Assembly (NCBI GenBank): GCA_029721515.1
Contig: CM056567.1
Location: 495,674 to 559,673 of the forward strand
DNA length: 64,000 nucleotides
Reading direction: 5' to 3'
DNA from: Synanceia verrucosa
Lineage: Eukaryota > Chordata > Actinopteri > Perciformes > Synanceiidae
In this document: piece after piece, positions 25,330-40,540 of the stretch
How positions within the stretch are numbered: position 1 is the first letter of the stretch
How the letters are laid out: the number at the start of each line of letters is the position of its first letter
Made by a program: the position numbers and the translations under genes
The notes under the pieces: model-generated
What the model saw: the letters and a program-made list of their open reading frames with translations, nothing else
What the model was told of the DNA's origin: nothing
Databases searched by the model: none

Positions 25330-28300
25330 AACATTTAAACACAAAATATGCCATAAATTAATTCAACATACCACGATAAGGCATATTTATCACTTTTTAG
25401 ACATTTAAATTTTTTTTGCATTTTTTGATTTTTTTGACATACTAAAGTATGACTTTTTTTAAAACAGATATTTCTTAACATACTATGATATGGCTTTTTT
25501 TTTCAACATTTAAACACAAAATATGCCATAAATTAATTCAACATACCATAATAAGGCATATTTATCACTTTTTCGACATTTTAATTTTTTGACATTTTTT
25601 GACTTTTTTGAAATACTATAGTATGACTTTTTTTTAGCAGATACTTCTTGACATACTATAATATGGCTTTTTTTTCAACATTTAAACACAAAATATGCCA
25701 TAAATTAATTCAGCATACCATAATAAGGCATATTTATCACTTTTTAGACATTTGAATTTTTTTACATTTTTTGACTTTTTTGACATACTATAGTATGACT
25801 TTTTGTAAAACAGATATTTCTTGACATACTATAATATGGTTTTTTTTACAACATTTAAACACAAATTATGATATAAATTCATTCAGCATACCATAATAAG
25901 GCATATTTATGACTTTTCGACATTTAAATTTTTGACATTTTTTGACTTTTTCGACATACTATAGTATGACTTTTTTTAAAACAGATATTTCTTGACATAG
26001 TATAATGTTGTTGTTTTTTTTACAACATTTAAACACAAAATATGCCATAAATTAATTCAACATACCATATTAAGGCATATTTATGACTTTTTCGACATTT
26101 AAATTTTTTGACATTTTTTGACTTTTTCGACATACTATAGTATGACTTTTTTTAAAACAGATATTTCTTGACATACTATAATATGCTTTTTTTTACAACA
26201 TTTAAATACAAAATATGCCATAAATTAATTCAACATACCATAATAAGGCATATGTATCACTTTTTAGACATTTTAAATTTTTTTGACATTTTGACTTTTT
26301 CGACATACTATAGTATGACTTTCTTTTAGAACAAATATTTCTTAACATACTATAATATGCTTTTTTACAACATTTAAATACAAAATATGCCATAAATTAA
26401 GTCAACATCCCATAATAAGGCATATTTATCACTTTTTAGACATTTTCATTTTTTGACATTTTTTGACTTTTTCGACATACTATAGTATGACTTTTTTTTA
26501 AACAGATATTTCTTGACATAGTATAATATACTTTTTTTTTTTACAACATTTAAACACAAAATATGCCATAAATTAATTCAACATACCATAATAAGGCATA
26601 TTTATGACTTTTTAGACATTTTAAATTTTTTTTGACATTTTTTTACTTTTTCGACATACTATAGTATGACTTTTTTTTAAACAGACATTTCTTGACATGC
26701 TATAATATGTTTTTTTTTTACAACATTTAAACACAAAATATGCCATAAATCCATTCAACATACCATAATAAGGCATATTTATCACTTTTTTGACATTTTC
26801 ATTTTTTTGACATTTTTTTACTTTTTTGACATGCTATAGTATGACTTTTTTTAAACAGATATTTCTTGACATAGTATAATGTTGTTGTTTTTTTACAACA
26901 TTTAAACACAAAATATGCCATAAATTCATTCAACATACCATAATAAGGCATTTTATCACTTTTTAGACGTTTTAATTTTTTTGACATATTTTACTTTTTC
27001 GACATGCTATAGTATGACTTTATTTAACAGATATTTCTTGACATACTATAATATGTTTTTTTTTTTACAATAATTACACACAAAATCTGCCATAAATTAA
27101 TTCAACATACCATAATAAGGCATTTTATCACTTTTTAGACATTTTAATTTTTTGACATTTTTTTGACTTTTTTGACATACTATAGTATGACTTTTTTTAA
27201 AACAGATATTTCTTGACATACTATAATTGGTTTTTTTTTTTACAATAATTACACACAAAATCTGCCATAAATTAATTCAACATACCATAATAAGGCATTT
27301 TATCACTTTTTAGACATTTTAATTTTTTTGACATTTTTTGACTTTTTCGACATACTATAGTATGACTTTTTTTAAAACAGATATTTCTTGACGTACTATA
27401 ATATGCTTTTTTTTTTTACATTTAAACAGAAAATATGCCATAAATTAATTCAACATACCATAATAAGGCATTTTATCACTTTTTAGACGTTTGAATTTTT
27501 TTTACATTTTTTGATTTTTTGACATACTATAGTATGACTTTTTTTAAAACAGATATTTCTTAACATACTATAATATGGCTTTTTTTTCAACATTTAAACA
27601 CAAAATATGCCAAAATTCATTCAACATACCATAATAAGGCATTTTATCACTTTTTAGACGTTTGAATTTTTTTTACATTTTTTGATTTTTTTGACATACT
27701 ATAGTATGACTTTTTTTAAAACAGATATTTCTTAACATACTATAATATGGCTTTTTTTCAACATTTAAACACAAAATATGCCATAAATTCATTCAACATA
27801 ACATAATAAGGCATATTTATCACTTTTTAGACATTTTAATTTTTTGACATTTTTTTGACTTTTTTGACATACTATAGTATGATTTTTTTTTAACAGATAT
27901 TTCTTGACATACGATAATATGCTTTTTTTTTTACAACATTTAAACACAAAATATGCCATAAATTAATTCAACATACCACGATAAGGCATATTTATCACTT
28001 TTTAGACATTTAAATTTTTGCATTTTTGATTTTTGACATACTAAAGTATGACTTTTTTTAAAACAGATATTTCTTAACATACTATGATATGGCTTTTTTT
28101 TTCAACATTTAAACACAAAATATGCCATAAATTAATTCAACATACCATAATAAGGCATATTTATCACTTTTTCGACATTTTAATTTTTTGACATTTTTTG
28201 ACTTTTTTGAAATACTATAGTATGACTTTTTAGCAGATACTTCTTGACATACTATAATATGGCTTTTTTCAACATTTAAACACAAAATATGCCATAAATT

Positions 28301-31300
28301 AATTCAGCATACCATAATAAGGCATATTTATCACTTTTTAGACATTTGAATTTTTTTACATTTTTTGACTTTTTTGACATACTATAGTATGACTTTTTGT
28401 AAAACAGATATTTCTTGACATACTATAATATGGTTTTTTTTACAACATTTAAACACAAATTATGATATAAATTCATTCAGCATACCATAATAAGGCATAT
28501 TTATGACTTTTTCGACATTTAAATTTTTTGACATTTTTTGACTTTTTCGACATACTATAGTATGACTTTTTTTAAAACAGATATTTCTTGACATAGTATA
28601 ATGTTGTTGTTTTTTTTACAACATTTAAACACAAAATATGCCATAAATTAATTCAACATACCATATTAAGGCATATTTATGACTTTTTCGACATTTAAAT
28701 TTTTTGACATTTTTTGACTTTTTCGACATACTATAGTATGACTTTTTTTAAAACAGATATTTCTTGACATACTATAATATGCTTTTTTTTACAACATTTA
28801 AACACAAAATATGCATAAATTAATTCAACATACCATAAAAAGGCATATTTATCACTTTTTAGACATTTTAAATTTTTTTTGACATTTTTTGACTTTTTCG
28901 ACATACTATAGTATGACTTTCTTTTAGAACAAATATTTCTTAACATACTATAATATGCTTTTTTTTACAACATTTAAATACAAAATATGCCATAAATTAA
29001 TTCAACATACCATAATAAGGCATATTTATCACTTTTTAGACATTTACATTTTTTGACATTTTTTGACTTTTTCGACATACTATAGTATGACTTTTTTTTA
29101 AACAGATATTTCTTGACATAGTATAATATACTTTTTTTTTTTACAACATTTAAACACAAAATATGCCATAAATTAATTCAACATACCATAATAAGGCATA
29201 TTTATGACTTTTTAGACATTTTAAATTTTTTGACATTTTTACTTTTTCGACATACTATAGTATGACTTTTTTTAACAGACATTTCTTGACATGCTATAAT
29301 ATGTTTTTACAACATTTAAACACAAATTATGACATAAATCCATTCAACATACCATAATAAGGCATATTTATCACTTTTTGACATTTTCATTTTTTGACAT
29401 TTTTACTTTTGACATGCTATAGTATGACTTTTTAAACAGATATTTCTTGACATAGTATAATGTTGTTGTTTTTACAACATTTAAACACAAAATATGCCAT
29501 AAATTCATTCAACATACCATAATAAGGCATTTTATCACTTTTTAGACGTTTTAATTTTTTGACATATTTTACTTTTTCGACATGCTATAGTATGACTTTA
29601 TTTAACAGATATTTCTTGACATACTATAATATGTTTTTTTACAATAATTACACACAAAATCTGCCATAAATTAATTCAACATACCATAATAAGGCATTTT
29701 ATCACTTTTTAGACATTTTAATTTTTTGACATTTTTTGACTTTTTGACATACTATAGTATGACTTTTTTAAAACAGATATTTCTTGACATACTATAATTG
29801 GTTTTTTTTTACAATAATTACACACAAAATCTGCCATAAATTAATTCAACATACCATAATAAGGCATTTTATCACTTTTTAGACATTTTAATTTTTTTGA
29901 CATTTTTTGACTTTTTCGACATACTATAGTATGACTTTTTTTAAAACAGATATTTCTTGACGTACTATAATATGCTTTTTTTTTTTTAAATTTAAACAGA
30001 AAATATGCCATAAATTAATTCAACATACCATAATAAGGCATTTTATCACTTTTTAGACGTTTGAATTTTTTTTACATTTTTTGATTTTTTTGACATACTA
30101 TAGTATGACTTTTTTTAAAACAGATATTTCTTAACATACTATAATATGGCTTTTTTTTCAACATTTAAACACAAAATATGCCAAAATTCATTCAACATAC
30201 CATAATAAGGCATTTTATCACTTTTTAGACGTTTGAATTTTTTACATTTTTGATTTTGACATACTATAGTATGACTTTTTTAAAACAGATATTTCTTAAC
30301 ATACTATAATATGGCTTTTTTTCAACATTTAAACACAAAATATGCCATAAATTCATTCAACATACCATAATAAGGCATATTTATCACTTTTTAGACATTT
30401 TAATTTTTTGACATTTTTTTGACTTTTTTGACATACTATAGTATGATTTTTTTTTAACAGATATTTCTTGACATACGATAATATGCTTTTTTTTTTACAA
30501 CATTTAAACACAAAATATGCCATAAATTAATTCAACATACCACGATAAGGCATATTTATCACTTTTTAGACATTTAAATTTTTTTTGCATTTTTTGATTT
30601 TTTTGACATACTAAAGTATGACTTTTTTTAAAACAGATATTTCTTAACATACTATGATATGGCTTTTTTTTTCAACATTTAAACACAAAATATGCCATAA
30701 ATTAATTCAACATACCATAATAAGGCATATTTATCACTTTTTCGACATTTTAATTTTTTGACATTTTTTGACTTTTTTGAAATACTATAGTATGACTTTT
30801 TTTTAGCAGATACTTCTTGACATACTATAATATGGCTTTTTTTTCAACATTTAAACACAAAATATGCCATAAATTAATTCAGCATACCATAATAAGGCAT
30901 ATTTATCACTTTTTAGACATTTGAATTTTTTTACATTTTTTGACTTTTTTGACATACTATAGTATGACTTTTTGTAAAACAGATATTTCTTGACATACTA
31001 TAATATGGTTTTTTTTACAACATTTAAACACAAATTATGATATAAATTCATTCAGCATACCATAATAAGGCATATTTATGACTTTTTCGACATTTAAATT
31101 TTTGACATTTTTGACTTTTTCGACATACTATAGTATGACTTTTTAAAACAGATATTTCTTGACATAGTATAATGTTGTTGTTTTTACAACATTTAAACAC
31201 AAAATATGCCATAAATTAATTCAACATACCATATTAAGGCATATTTATGACTTTTTCGACATTTAAATTTTTGACATTTTTGACTTTTTCGACATACTAT

Positions 31301-34300
31301 AGTATGACTTTTTAAAACAGATATTTCTTGACATACTATAATATGCTTTTTACAACATTTAAATACAAAATATGCCATAAATTAATTCAACATACCATAA
31401 TAAGGCATATTTATCACTTTTTAGACATTTTAAATTTTTTGACATTTTTGACTTTTTCGACATACTATAGTATGACTTTCTTTTAGAACAAATATTTCTT
31501 AACATACTATAATATGCTTTTTACAACATTTAAATACAAAATATGCCATAAATTAATTCAACATACCATAATAAGGCATATTTATCACTTTTTAGACATT
31601 TTCATTTTTTGACATTTTTTGACTTTTTCGACATACTATAGTATGACTTTTTTTTAAACAGATATTTCTGGACATAGTATAATATACTTTTTTTTTACAA
31701 CATTTAAACACAAAATATGCCATAAATTAATTCAACATACCATAATAAGGCATATTTATGACTTTTAGACATTTAAATTTTTTTTGACATTTTTTTACTT
31801 TTTCGACATACTATAGTATGACTTTTTTTTAAACAGACATTTCTTGACATGCTATAATATGTTTTTTTTTTACAACATTTAAACACAAATTATGACATAA
31901 ATCCATTCAACATACCATAATAAGGCATATTTATCACTTTTTTGACATTTTCATTTTTGACATTTTTACTTTTTTGACATGCTATAGTATGACTTTTTTT
32001 AAACAGATATTTCTTGACATAGTATAATGTTGTTGTTTTTTTACAACATTTAAACACAAAATATGCCATAAATTCATTCAACATACCATAATAAGGCATT
32101 TTATCACTTTTTAGACGTTTTAATTTTTTTGACATATTTTACTTTTTCGACATGCTATAGTATGACTTTATTTAACAGATATTTCTTGACATACTATAAT
32201 ATGTTTTTACAATAATTACACACAAAATCTGCCATAAATTAATTCAACATACCATAATAAGGCATTTTATCACTTTTTAGACATTTTAATTTTTGACATT
32301 TTTTGACTTTTTTGACATACTATAGTATGACTTTTTAAAACAGATATTTCTTGACATACTATAATTGGTTTTTACAATAATTACACACAAAATCTGCCAT
32401 AAATTAATTCAACATACCATAATAAGGCATTTTATCACTTTTTAGACATTTTAATTTTTTTGACATTTTTTGACTTTTTCGACATACTATAGTATGACTT
32501 TTTTTAAAACAGATATTTCTTGACGTACTATAATATGCTTTTTACATTTAAACAGAAAATATGCCATAAATTAATTCAACATACCATAATAAGGCATTTT
32601 ATCACTTTTTAGACGTTTGAATTTTTACATTTTGATTTTTTGACATACTATAGTATGACTTTTTAAAACAGATATTTCTTAACATACTATAATATGGCTT
32701 TTTTTCAACATTTAAACACAAAATATGCCAAAATTCATTCAACATACCATAATAAGGCATTTTATCACTTTTTAGACGTTTGAATTTTTTTTACATTTTT
32801 TGATTTTTTTGACATACTATAGTATGACTTTTTTTAAAACAGATATTTCTTAACACACTATAATATGGCTTTTTTTCAACATTTAAACACAAAATATGCC
32901 ATAAATTCATTCAACATACCATAATAAGGCATATTTATCACTTTTAGACATTTTAATTTTTTGACATTTTTTTGACTTTTTTGACATACTATAGTATGAT
33001 TTTTTTTTAACAGATATTTCTTGACATACGATAATATGCTTTTTTTTTTACAACATTTAAACACAAAATATGCCATAAATTAATTCAACATACCACGATA
33101 AGGCATATTTATCACTTTTAGACATTTAAATTTTTTGCATTTTTGATTTTTTGACATACTAAAGTATGACTTTTTTAAAACAGATATTTCTTAACATACT
33201 ATGATATGGCTTTTTTTTCAACATTTAAACACAAAATATGCCATAAATTAATTCAACATACCATAATAAGGCATATTTATCACTTTTTCGACATTTTAAT
33301 TTTTTGACATTTTTTGACTTTTTTGAAATACTATAGTATGACTTTTTTTAGCAGATACTTCTTGACATACTATAATATGGCTTTTTTTCAACATTTAAAC
33401 ACAAAATATGCCATAAATTAATTCAGCATACCATAATAAGGCATATTTATCACTTTTTAGACATTTGAATTTTTACATTTTTGACTTTTTGACATACTAT
33501 AGTATGACTTTTTGTAAAACAGATATTTCTTGACATACTATAATATGGTTTTTTTTACAACATTTAAACACAAATTATGATATAAATTCATTCAGCATAC
33601 CATAATAAGGCATATTTATGACTTTTTCGACATTTAAATTTTTGACATTTTGACTTTTTCGACATACTATAGTATGACTTTTTTAAAACAGATATTTCTT
33701 GACATAGTATAATGTTGTTGTTTTTTTACAACATTTAAACACAAAATATGCCATAAATTAATTCAACATACCATATTAAGGCATATTTATGACTATTTCT
33801 AAATTTAAATTTTTTGACTTTTTTTGACTATTTCGACATACTATAGTATGACTTTATTTAAAACAGATATTTCTTGACATAATATAATATGCTTTTTTTT
33901 ACAACATTTAAATACAAAATATGCCATAAATTAATTCAACATACCATAATAAGGCATATTTATCACTTTTTAGACATTTTAAATTTTTTTTGACATTTTT
34001 TGACTTTTTCGACATGCTATAGTATGACTTTCTTTTAGAACAAATATTTCTTAACATACTATAATATGCTTTTTTTTACAACATTTAAATACAAAAAATG
34101 CCATAAATTAATTCAACATACCATAATAAGGCATATTTATCACTTTTAGACATTTTCATTTTTGACATTTTTGACTTTTTCGACATACTATAGTATGACT
34201 TTTTAAACAGATATTTCTTGACATAGTATAATATACTTTTTTTTTTTACAACATTTAAACACAAAATATGCCATAAATTAATTCAACATACCATAATAAG

Positions 34301-35650
34301 GCATATTTATGACTTTTTAGACATTTTAAATTTTTTTTGACATTTTTTTACTTTTTCGACATACTATAGTATGACTTTTTTTTAAACAGACATTTCTTGA
34401 CATGCTATAATATGTTTTTTTTTTACAACATTTAAACACAAATTATGACATAAATCCATTCAACATACCATAATAAGGCATATTTATCACTTTTTTGACA
34501 TTTTCATTTTTTTGACATTTTTTTACTTTTTTGACATGCTATAGTATGACTTTTTTTAAACAGATATTTCTTGACATAGTATAATGTTGTTGTTTTTTTA
34601 CAACATTTAAACACAAAATATGCCATAAATTCATTCAACATACCATAATAAGGCATTTTATCACTTTTTAGACGTTTTAATTTTTTTGACATATTTTACT
34701 TTTTCGACATGCTATAGTATGACTTTATTTAACAGATATTTCTTGACATACTATAATATGTTTTTTTTTTTACAATAATTACACACAAAATCTGCCATAA
34801 ATTAATTCAACATACCATAATAAGGCATTTTATCACTTTTTAGACATTTTAATTTTTGACATTTTTTGACTTTTTGACATACTATAGTATGACTTTTTTA
34901 AAACATATATTTCTTGACATACTATAATTGGTTTTTTTTTTTACAATAATTACACACAAAATCTGCCATAAATTAATTCAACATACCATAATAAGGCATT
35001 TTATCACTTTTTAGACATTTTAATTTTTTTGACATTTTTTGACTTTTTCGACATACTATAGTATGACTTTTTTTAAAACAGATATTTCTTGACGTACTAT
35101 AATATGCTTTTTTTACATTTAAACAGAAAATATGCCATAAATTAATTCAACATACCATAATAAGGCATTTTATCACTTTTTAGACGTTTGAATTTTTACA
35201 TTTTTGATTTTTTTGACATACTATAGTATGAATTTTTTTAAAACAGATATTTCTTAACATACTATAATATGGCTTTTTTTTCAACATTTAAACACAAAAT
35301 ATGCCAAAATTCATTCAACATACCATAATAAGGCATTTTATCACTTTTTAGACGTTTGAATTTTTTTTACATTTTTTGATTTTTTTGACATACTATAGTA
35401 TGACTTTTTTAAAACAGATATTTCTTAACATACTATAATATGGCTTTTTTTCAACATTTAAACACAAAATATGCCATAAATTAATTCAACATACCATAAT
35501 AAGGCATATTTATCACTTTTTAGACATTTTAATTTTTTGACATTTTTTTGACTTTTTTGACATACTATAGTATGATTTTTTTAACAGATATTTCTTGACA
35601 TACTATAATATGCTTTTTTTTACAATATTTAAAAAGAAATATGCCATAAA
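25330..35650. repeat. Higher-order repeat C: about 2.57-kb unit, four copies
   Basis: CATACCACGATAAGG occurs at about 25365, 27972, 30537 and 33088. CATACCATATTAAGG occurs at about 26062, 28657, 31225 and 33768. The insertion-bearing ATAATGTTGTTG occurs in pairs about 860-875 bp apart in every unit (26004/26877, 28601/29458, 31169/32026, 33712/34585). The unit is about 15 monomers long and copies are nearly identical apart from T-run length, which points to recent amplification or assembly duplication. Confidence 0.85.
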
Positions 35651-38600
35651 TTAATTCAACATACCATAATAAGGCATATTTATAACTTTTTAGACATTTT
35701 AAATTTTTTTTGACATTTTTTGACTTTTTTGACATACTATAGTATGACTTTTTTTTAAACAGATATTTCTTGACATAGTATAATGTTGTTGTTTTTTTTA
35801 CAACATTTAAACACAAAATATGCCATAAATTCATTCAACATACCATAATAAGGCATTTTATCACTTTTTAGACGTTTTAATTTTTTTGACATATTTTACT
35901 TTTTCGACATGCTATAGTATGACTTTTTTTAACAGATATTTCTTGACATACTATGTTTTTTTTTACAATAATTACACACAAAATCTGCCATAAATTAATT
36001 CAACATACCATAATAAGGCATTTTATCATTTTTTAGACATTTTAATTTTTTTGACATTTTTTTACTTTTTCGACATACTATAGTATGACTTTTTTTTAAC
36101 AGATATTTCTTGACATACTATAATATGTTTTTTTTACAACATTTAAACACAAAATCTGCCATAAATTAATTCAACATACCATAATAAGGCATTTTAATCA
36201 CGTATTAGACATTTTAATTTTTTTGACATTTTTTGACTTTTTCGACATACTATAGTATGACTTTTTTTAAACAGATATCTCTTAACATACTATAATATGC
36301 TTTTTTTTACAACATTTCAACACAAAATATGCCATCAATTAATTCAACATACCATAATAAGGCATATTTATCACTTTTTAGACATTTTAATTTTTTTGAC
36401 ATTTTTTACTTTTTCGACATGCTATAGTATGACTTTTTTTTAAAACAAATATTTCTTAACATACTATAATATGCTTTTTTTTTTACATTTAAACACAAAT
36501 TATGACATAAATCCATTCAGCATACCATAATAAGGCATATTTATCACTTTTTCGACATTTAAATTTTTTTGACATTTTTTGACTTTTTTGACATACTATA
36601 GTATGACTTTTTTTTAAACAGATATTTCTTGACATACTATAATATGCTTTTTACAACATTTAAACACAAAATATGCCATAAATTAATTCAACATACCATA
36701 ATAAGGCATATTTATCACTTTTTAGACATTTAAATTTTTTGACATTTTGACTTTTTGACATACTATAGTATGACTTTTTTTTAAACAGATATTTCTTGAC
36801 ATACTATAATATGCTTTTTTTTACAACATTTAAACACAAAATATGCCATAAATTAATTCAACATACCATGATAAGGCATATTTATCACTTTTTAGACATT
36901 TAAATTTTTTTGACATTTTTTGACTTTTTTGACATACTATAGTATGACTTTTTTTTAAACAGATATTTCTTAACATACTATAATATGGCTTTTTTTTCAA
37001 CATTTAAACACAAAATATGCCAAGAATTCATTCAACATACCATAATAAGGCATATTTATAACTTTTTAGACATTTGAATTTTTTGACATTTTTTGACTTT
37101 TTCGACATACTATAGTATGACTTTTTTTAAAACAGATATTTCTTGACGTACTATAATATGGCTTTTTTACAATATTTAAAGAAAAAATATGCCACAAATC
37201 CATTCAACATACCATACTAAAGCATATTTATCACTTTTTAGACATTGGAATTTTTGGACATTTTTTGACTTTTTCGACATACTATAGTATGACTTTATTT
37301 TAAAACAAATATTTCTTAACATACTATAATATGCTTTTTTTAACAACATTTAAACAGAAAATCTGCCATAAATTAATTCAACATACCATAATAAGGCATA
37401 TTTATCACTTTTTAGACATTTGAATTTTTTACATTTTTTGACTTTTTTGACATACTATAGTATGACTTTTTTTTAAAACAGATATTTCTTGACATACTAT
37501 AATATGCTTTTTTTTTTACAACATTTAAACACAAAATATGCCATAAATTAATTCAACATACCATAATAAGGCATATTTATCACTTTTTAGACATTTAAAT
37601 TTTTTGCATTTTTAATTTTTTGACATACTATAGTATGACTTTTTTTAAAACAAATATTTCTTAACATACTATAATATGCTTTTTTTTTTTACATTTAAAC
37701 ACAAATTATGACATAAATCCATTCAGCATACCATAATAAGACATATTTATCACTTTTTCGACATTTAAATTTTTTTGACATTTTTTGACTTTTTTGACAT
37801 ACTATAGTATGACTTTTTTTTAAACAGATATTTCTTGACATACTATAATATGCTTTTTTTTACAACATTTAAACACAAAATCTGCCATAAATTAATTCAA
37901 CATACCATAATAAGGCATATTTATCACTTTTTAGACATTTAAATTTTTTTGACATTTTTTGACTTTTTTGACATACTATAGTATGACTTTTTTTTAAACA
38001 GATATTTCTTGACGTACTATAATATGGCTTTTTTACAATATTTAAAGAAAAAATATGCCACAAATCCATTCAACATACCATACTAAAGCATATTTATCAC
38101 TTTTTAGACATTGGAATTTTTGGACATTTTTTGACTTTTTCGACATACTATAGTATGACTTTTTTTTAAAACAAATATTTCTTAACATACTATAATATGC
38201 TTTTTTTAACAACATTTAAACAGAAAATATGCCATAAATTAATTCAACATACCATAATAAGGCATATTTATCACTTTTTAGACATTTGAATTTTTTGACA
38301 TTTTTTGACTTTTTTGACATACTATAGTATGACTTTTTTTTAAAACAGATATTTCTTGACATACTATAATATGTTTTTTTTTACAACATTTAAACACAAA
38401 TTATGACATAAATCCATTCAGCATACCATAATAAGGCATATTTATCACTTTTTCGACATTTAAATGTTTTTGACATTTTTTGACTTTTTTGACATACTAT
38501 AGTATGACTTTTTTTTAAACAGATATCTCTTGACATAGTATAATATGCTTTTTTTTTTACAACATTTAAACACAAAATATGCCATAAATTAATTCAACAT

Positions 38601-39424
38601 ACCATAATAAGGCATTTTAATCACTTTTTAGACATTTTAATTTTTTTGACATTTTTTGACTTTTTTGACATACTATAGTATGACTTTTTTAAACAGATAT
38701 TTCTTGACATACTATAATATGCTTTTTTTTTTTTTTACATTTAAACAGAAAATATGCCATAAATTAATTCAACATACCATAATAAGGCATATTTATCACT
38801 TTTTAGACATTTGAATTTTTTTTACATTTTTGGATTTTTTGACATACTATAGTATGACTTTATTTTAAAAAAAAAACTGATATTTCTTGACATACTATAA
38901 TGTGGCTTTTTTACAATATTTAAAAAGAAATATGCCATAAATTAATTCAACATACCATAATAAGGCATATTTATGACTTTTTAGACATTTCAATTTTTTT
39001 TTTGACATTTTTTGACTTTTTCGACATACTACAGTATGACTTTTTTTAAAACATATTTCTTAACATACTATAATATGGCTTTTTTTTCAACATTTAAACA
39101 CAAAATATGCCATAAATTAATTCAACATACCATAATAAGGCATATTTATCACTTTTTAGACATTTTAATTTTTTGACATATTTTGATTTTTTTGACATAC
39201 TATAGTATGACTTTTTTTTAACAGATATTTCTTGACATACTATAATATGCTTTTTTTACAATATTTAAAAAGAAATATGCCATAAATGAATTCAACATAC
39301 CATAATAAGGCATATTTATAACTTTTTAGACATTTTAAATTTTTTTTGACATTTTTTTTACTTTTATGACATACTATAGTATGACTTTTTTTAAAACAGA
39401 TATTTCTTGACATACTATAATATG

Positions 39425-40115
39425 TTTTTTTTACAACATTTAAACACAAAATCTGCCATAAATTAATTCAACATACCATAATAAGGCATTTTATCACTTT
39501 TTAGACATTTTCATTTTTTTGACATTTTTTGACTTTTTCGACATACTATAGTATGACTTTTTTTAAACAGACATTTCTTGACATAGTATAATATGCTTTT
39601 TTTTTTTACAACATTTAAACCCAAAATATGCCATAAATTAATTCAACATACCATAATAAGGCAGTTTAATCACTTTTTAGACATTGGAATTTTTGGACAT
39701 TTTTTGACTTTTTCGACATACTATAGTATGACTTTTTTTAAAACAGATATTTCTTGACATACTATAATATGTTTTTTTTACAACATTTAAACACAAAATC
39801 TGCCATAAATTAATTCAACATACCATAATAAGGCATTTTATCACTTTTTAGACATTTTCATTTTTTTGACATTTTTTGACTTTTTCGACATACTATAGTA
39901 TGACTTTTTTTAAACAGACATTTCTTGACATAGTATAATATGCTTTTTTTTTTACAACATTTAAACCCAAAATATGCCATAAATTAATTCAACATACCAT
40001 AATAAGGCAGTTTAATCACTTTTTAGACATTGGAATTTTTGGACATTTTTTGACTTTTTCGACATACTATAGTATGACTTTTTTTAAAACAGATATTTCT
40101 TGACATACTATAATA
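39425..40115. repeat. Higher-order repeat D: about 346-bp dimer, two copies
   Basis: The stretch starting at about 39425 is repeated about 346 bp later. Both copies share AACATTTAAACCCAAAATATG and AAGGCAGTTTAATCAC, variants not seen elsewhere. This is a two-monomer duplication near the right-hand edge of the array. Confidence 0.8.
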
Positions 40116-40540
40116 TGCTTTTTTTTTTTACATTTAAACAGAAAATATGCCATAAATTCATTCAACATACCATAATAAGGCATATTTATCACTTTTTAGA
40201 CATTTGAATTTTTTTTTACATTTTTGGATTTTTTGACATACTATAGTATGACTTTATTTAAAAACAAAACTGATATTTCTTGATATACTATAATGTGGCT
40301 TTTTTTACAATATTTAAACACAAAATATGCCATAAATTAATTCAACATACCATAATGAGGCATATTTATCACTTTTTAGACATTTTCATTTTTGACTTTT
40401 TTTTACTTTTTCGACATACTATAGTATGACTTTTTTTTAAACAGATATTTCTTGACATACTATAATGTGGCTTTTTTTTACAACATTTAAACAGAAAATA
40501 TATTGGGGGTTTTTTCACAATTTTTGACTTTTTCAGCATA

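Larger units (their letters stand above)
13690..40530. repeat. 27-kb AT-rich satellite DNA array, monomer about 165-180 bp
   Basis: A continuous head-to-tail array of roughly 155 monomers. Each monomer contains, in order: the 14-bp perfect palindrome CATACTATAGTATG; a T-run; ACAGATATTTCTTGACATAC; a second T-run; CAACATTTAAACACAAAATA; ATTCAACATACCATAATAAG; and GACATTTTTTGACTTTTT. Spacing between successive 'CATACCATAATAAGG' motifs ranges from about 165 to 180 bp, mainly because T-runs vary in length. T is strongly favoured over A on the + strand in the homopolymer runs. The monomer length is near that of one nucleosome, as in many centromeric satellites. The unit appears to have grown from three diverged sub-repeats sharing a CATAC[TC]ATA core. 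I know of no named family for it. Confidence 0.97.

Noticed and set aside
14443..39449. Recurring minus-strand frames of about 60 codons (YYSMSRNICFKK type)
   Set aside because: They are the same satellite monomer read in one frame again and again; T-run length changes break the frame at random, and there is no start or splice context.
13990..40460. CENP-B box in the satellite
   Set aside because: TTCGACATACTATAG keeps only the TTCG and one A of the CENP-B box; the CGGG part is absent, so I do not call it.
13690..40530. CRISPR-like array
   Set aside because: The units are continuous satellite monomers with no unique spacers, in a vertebrate genome.
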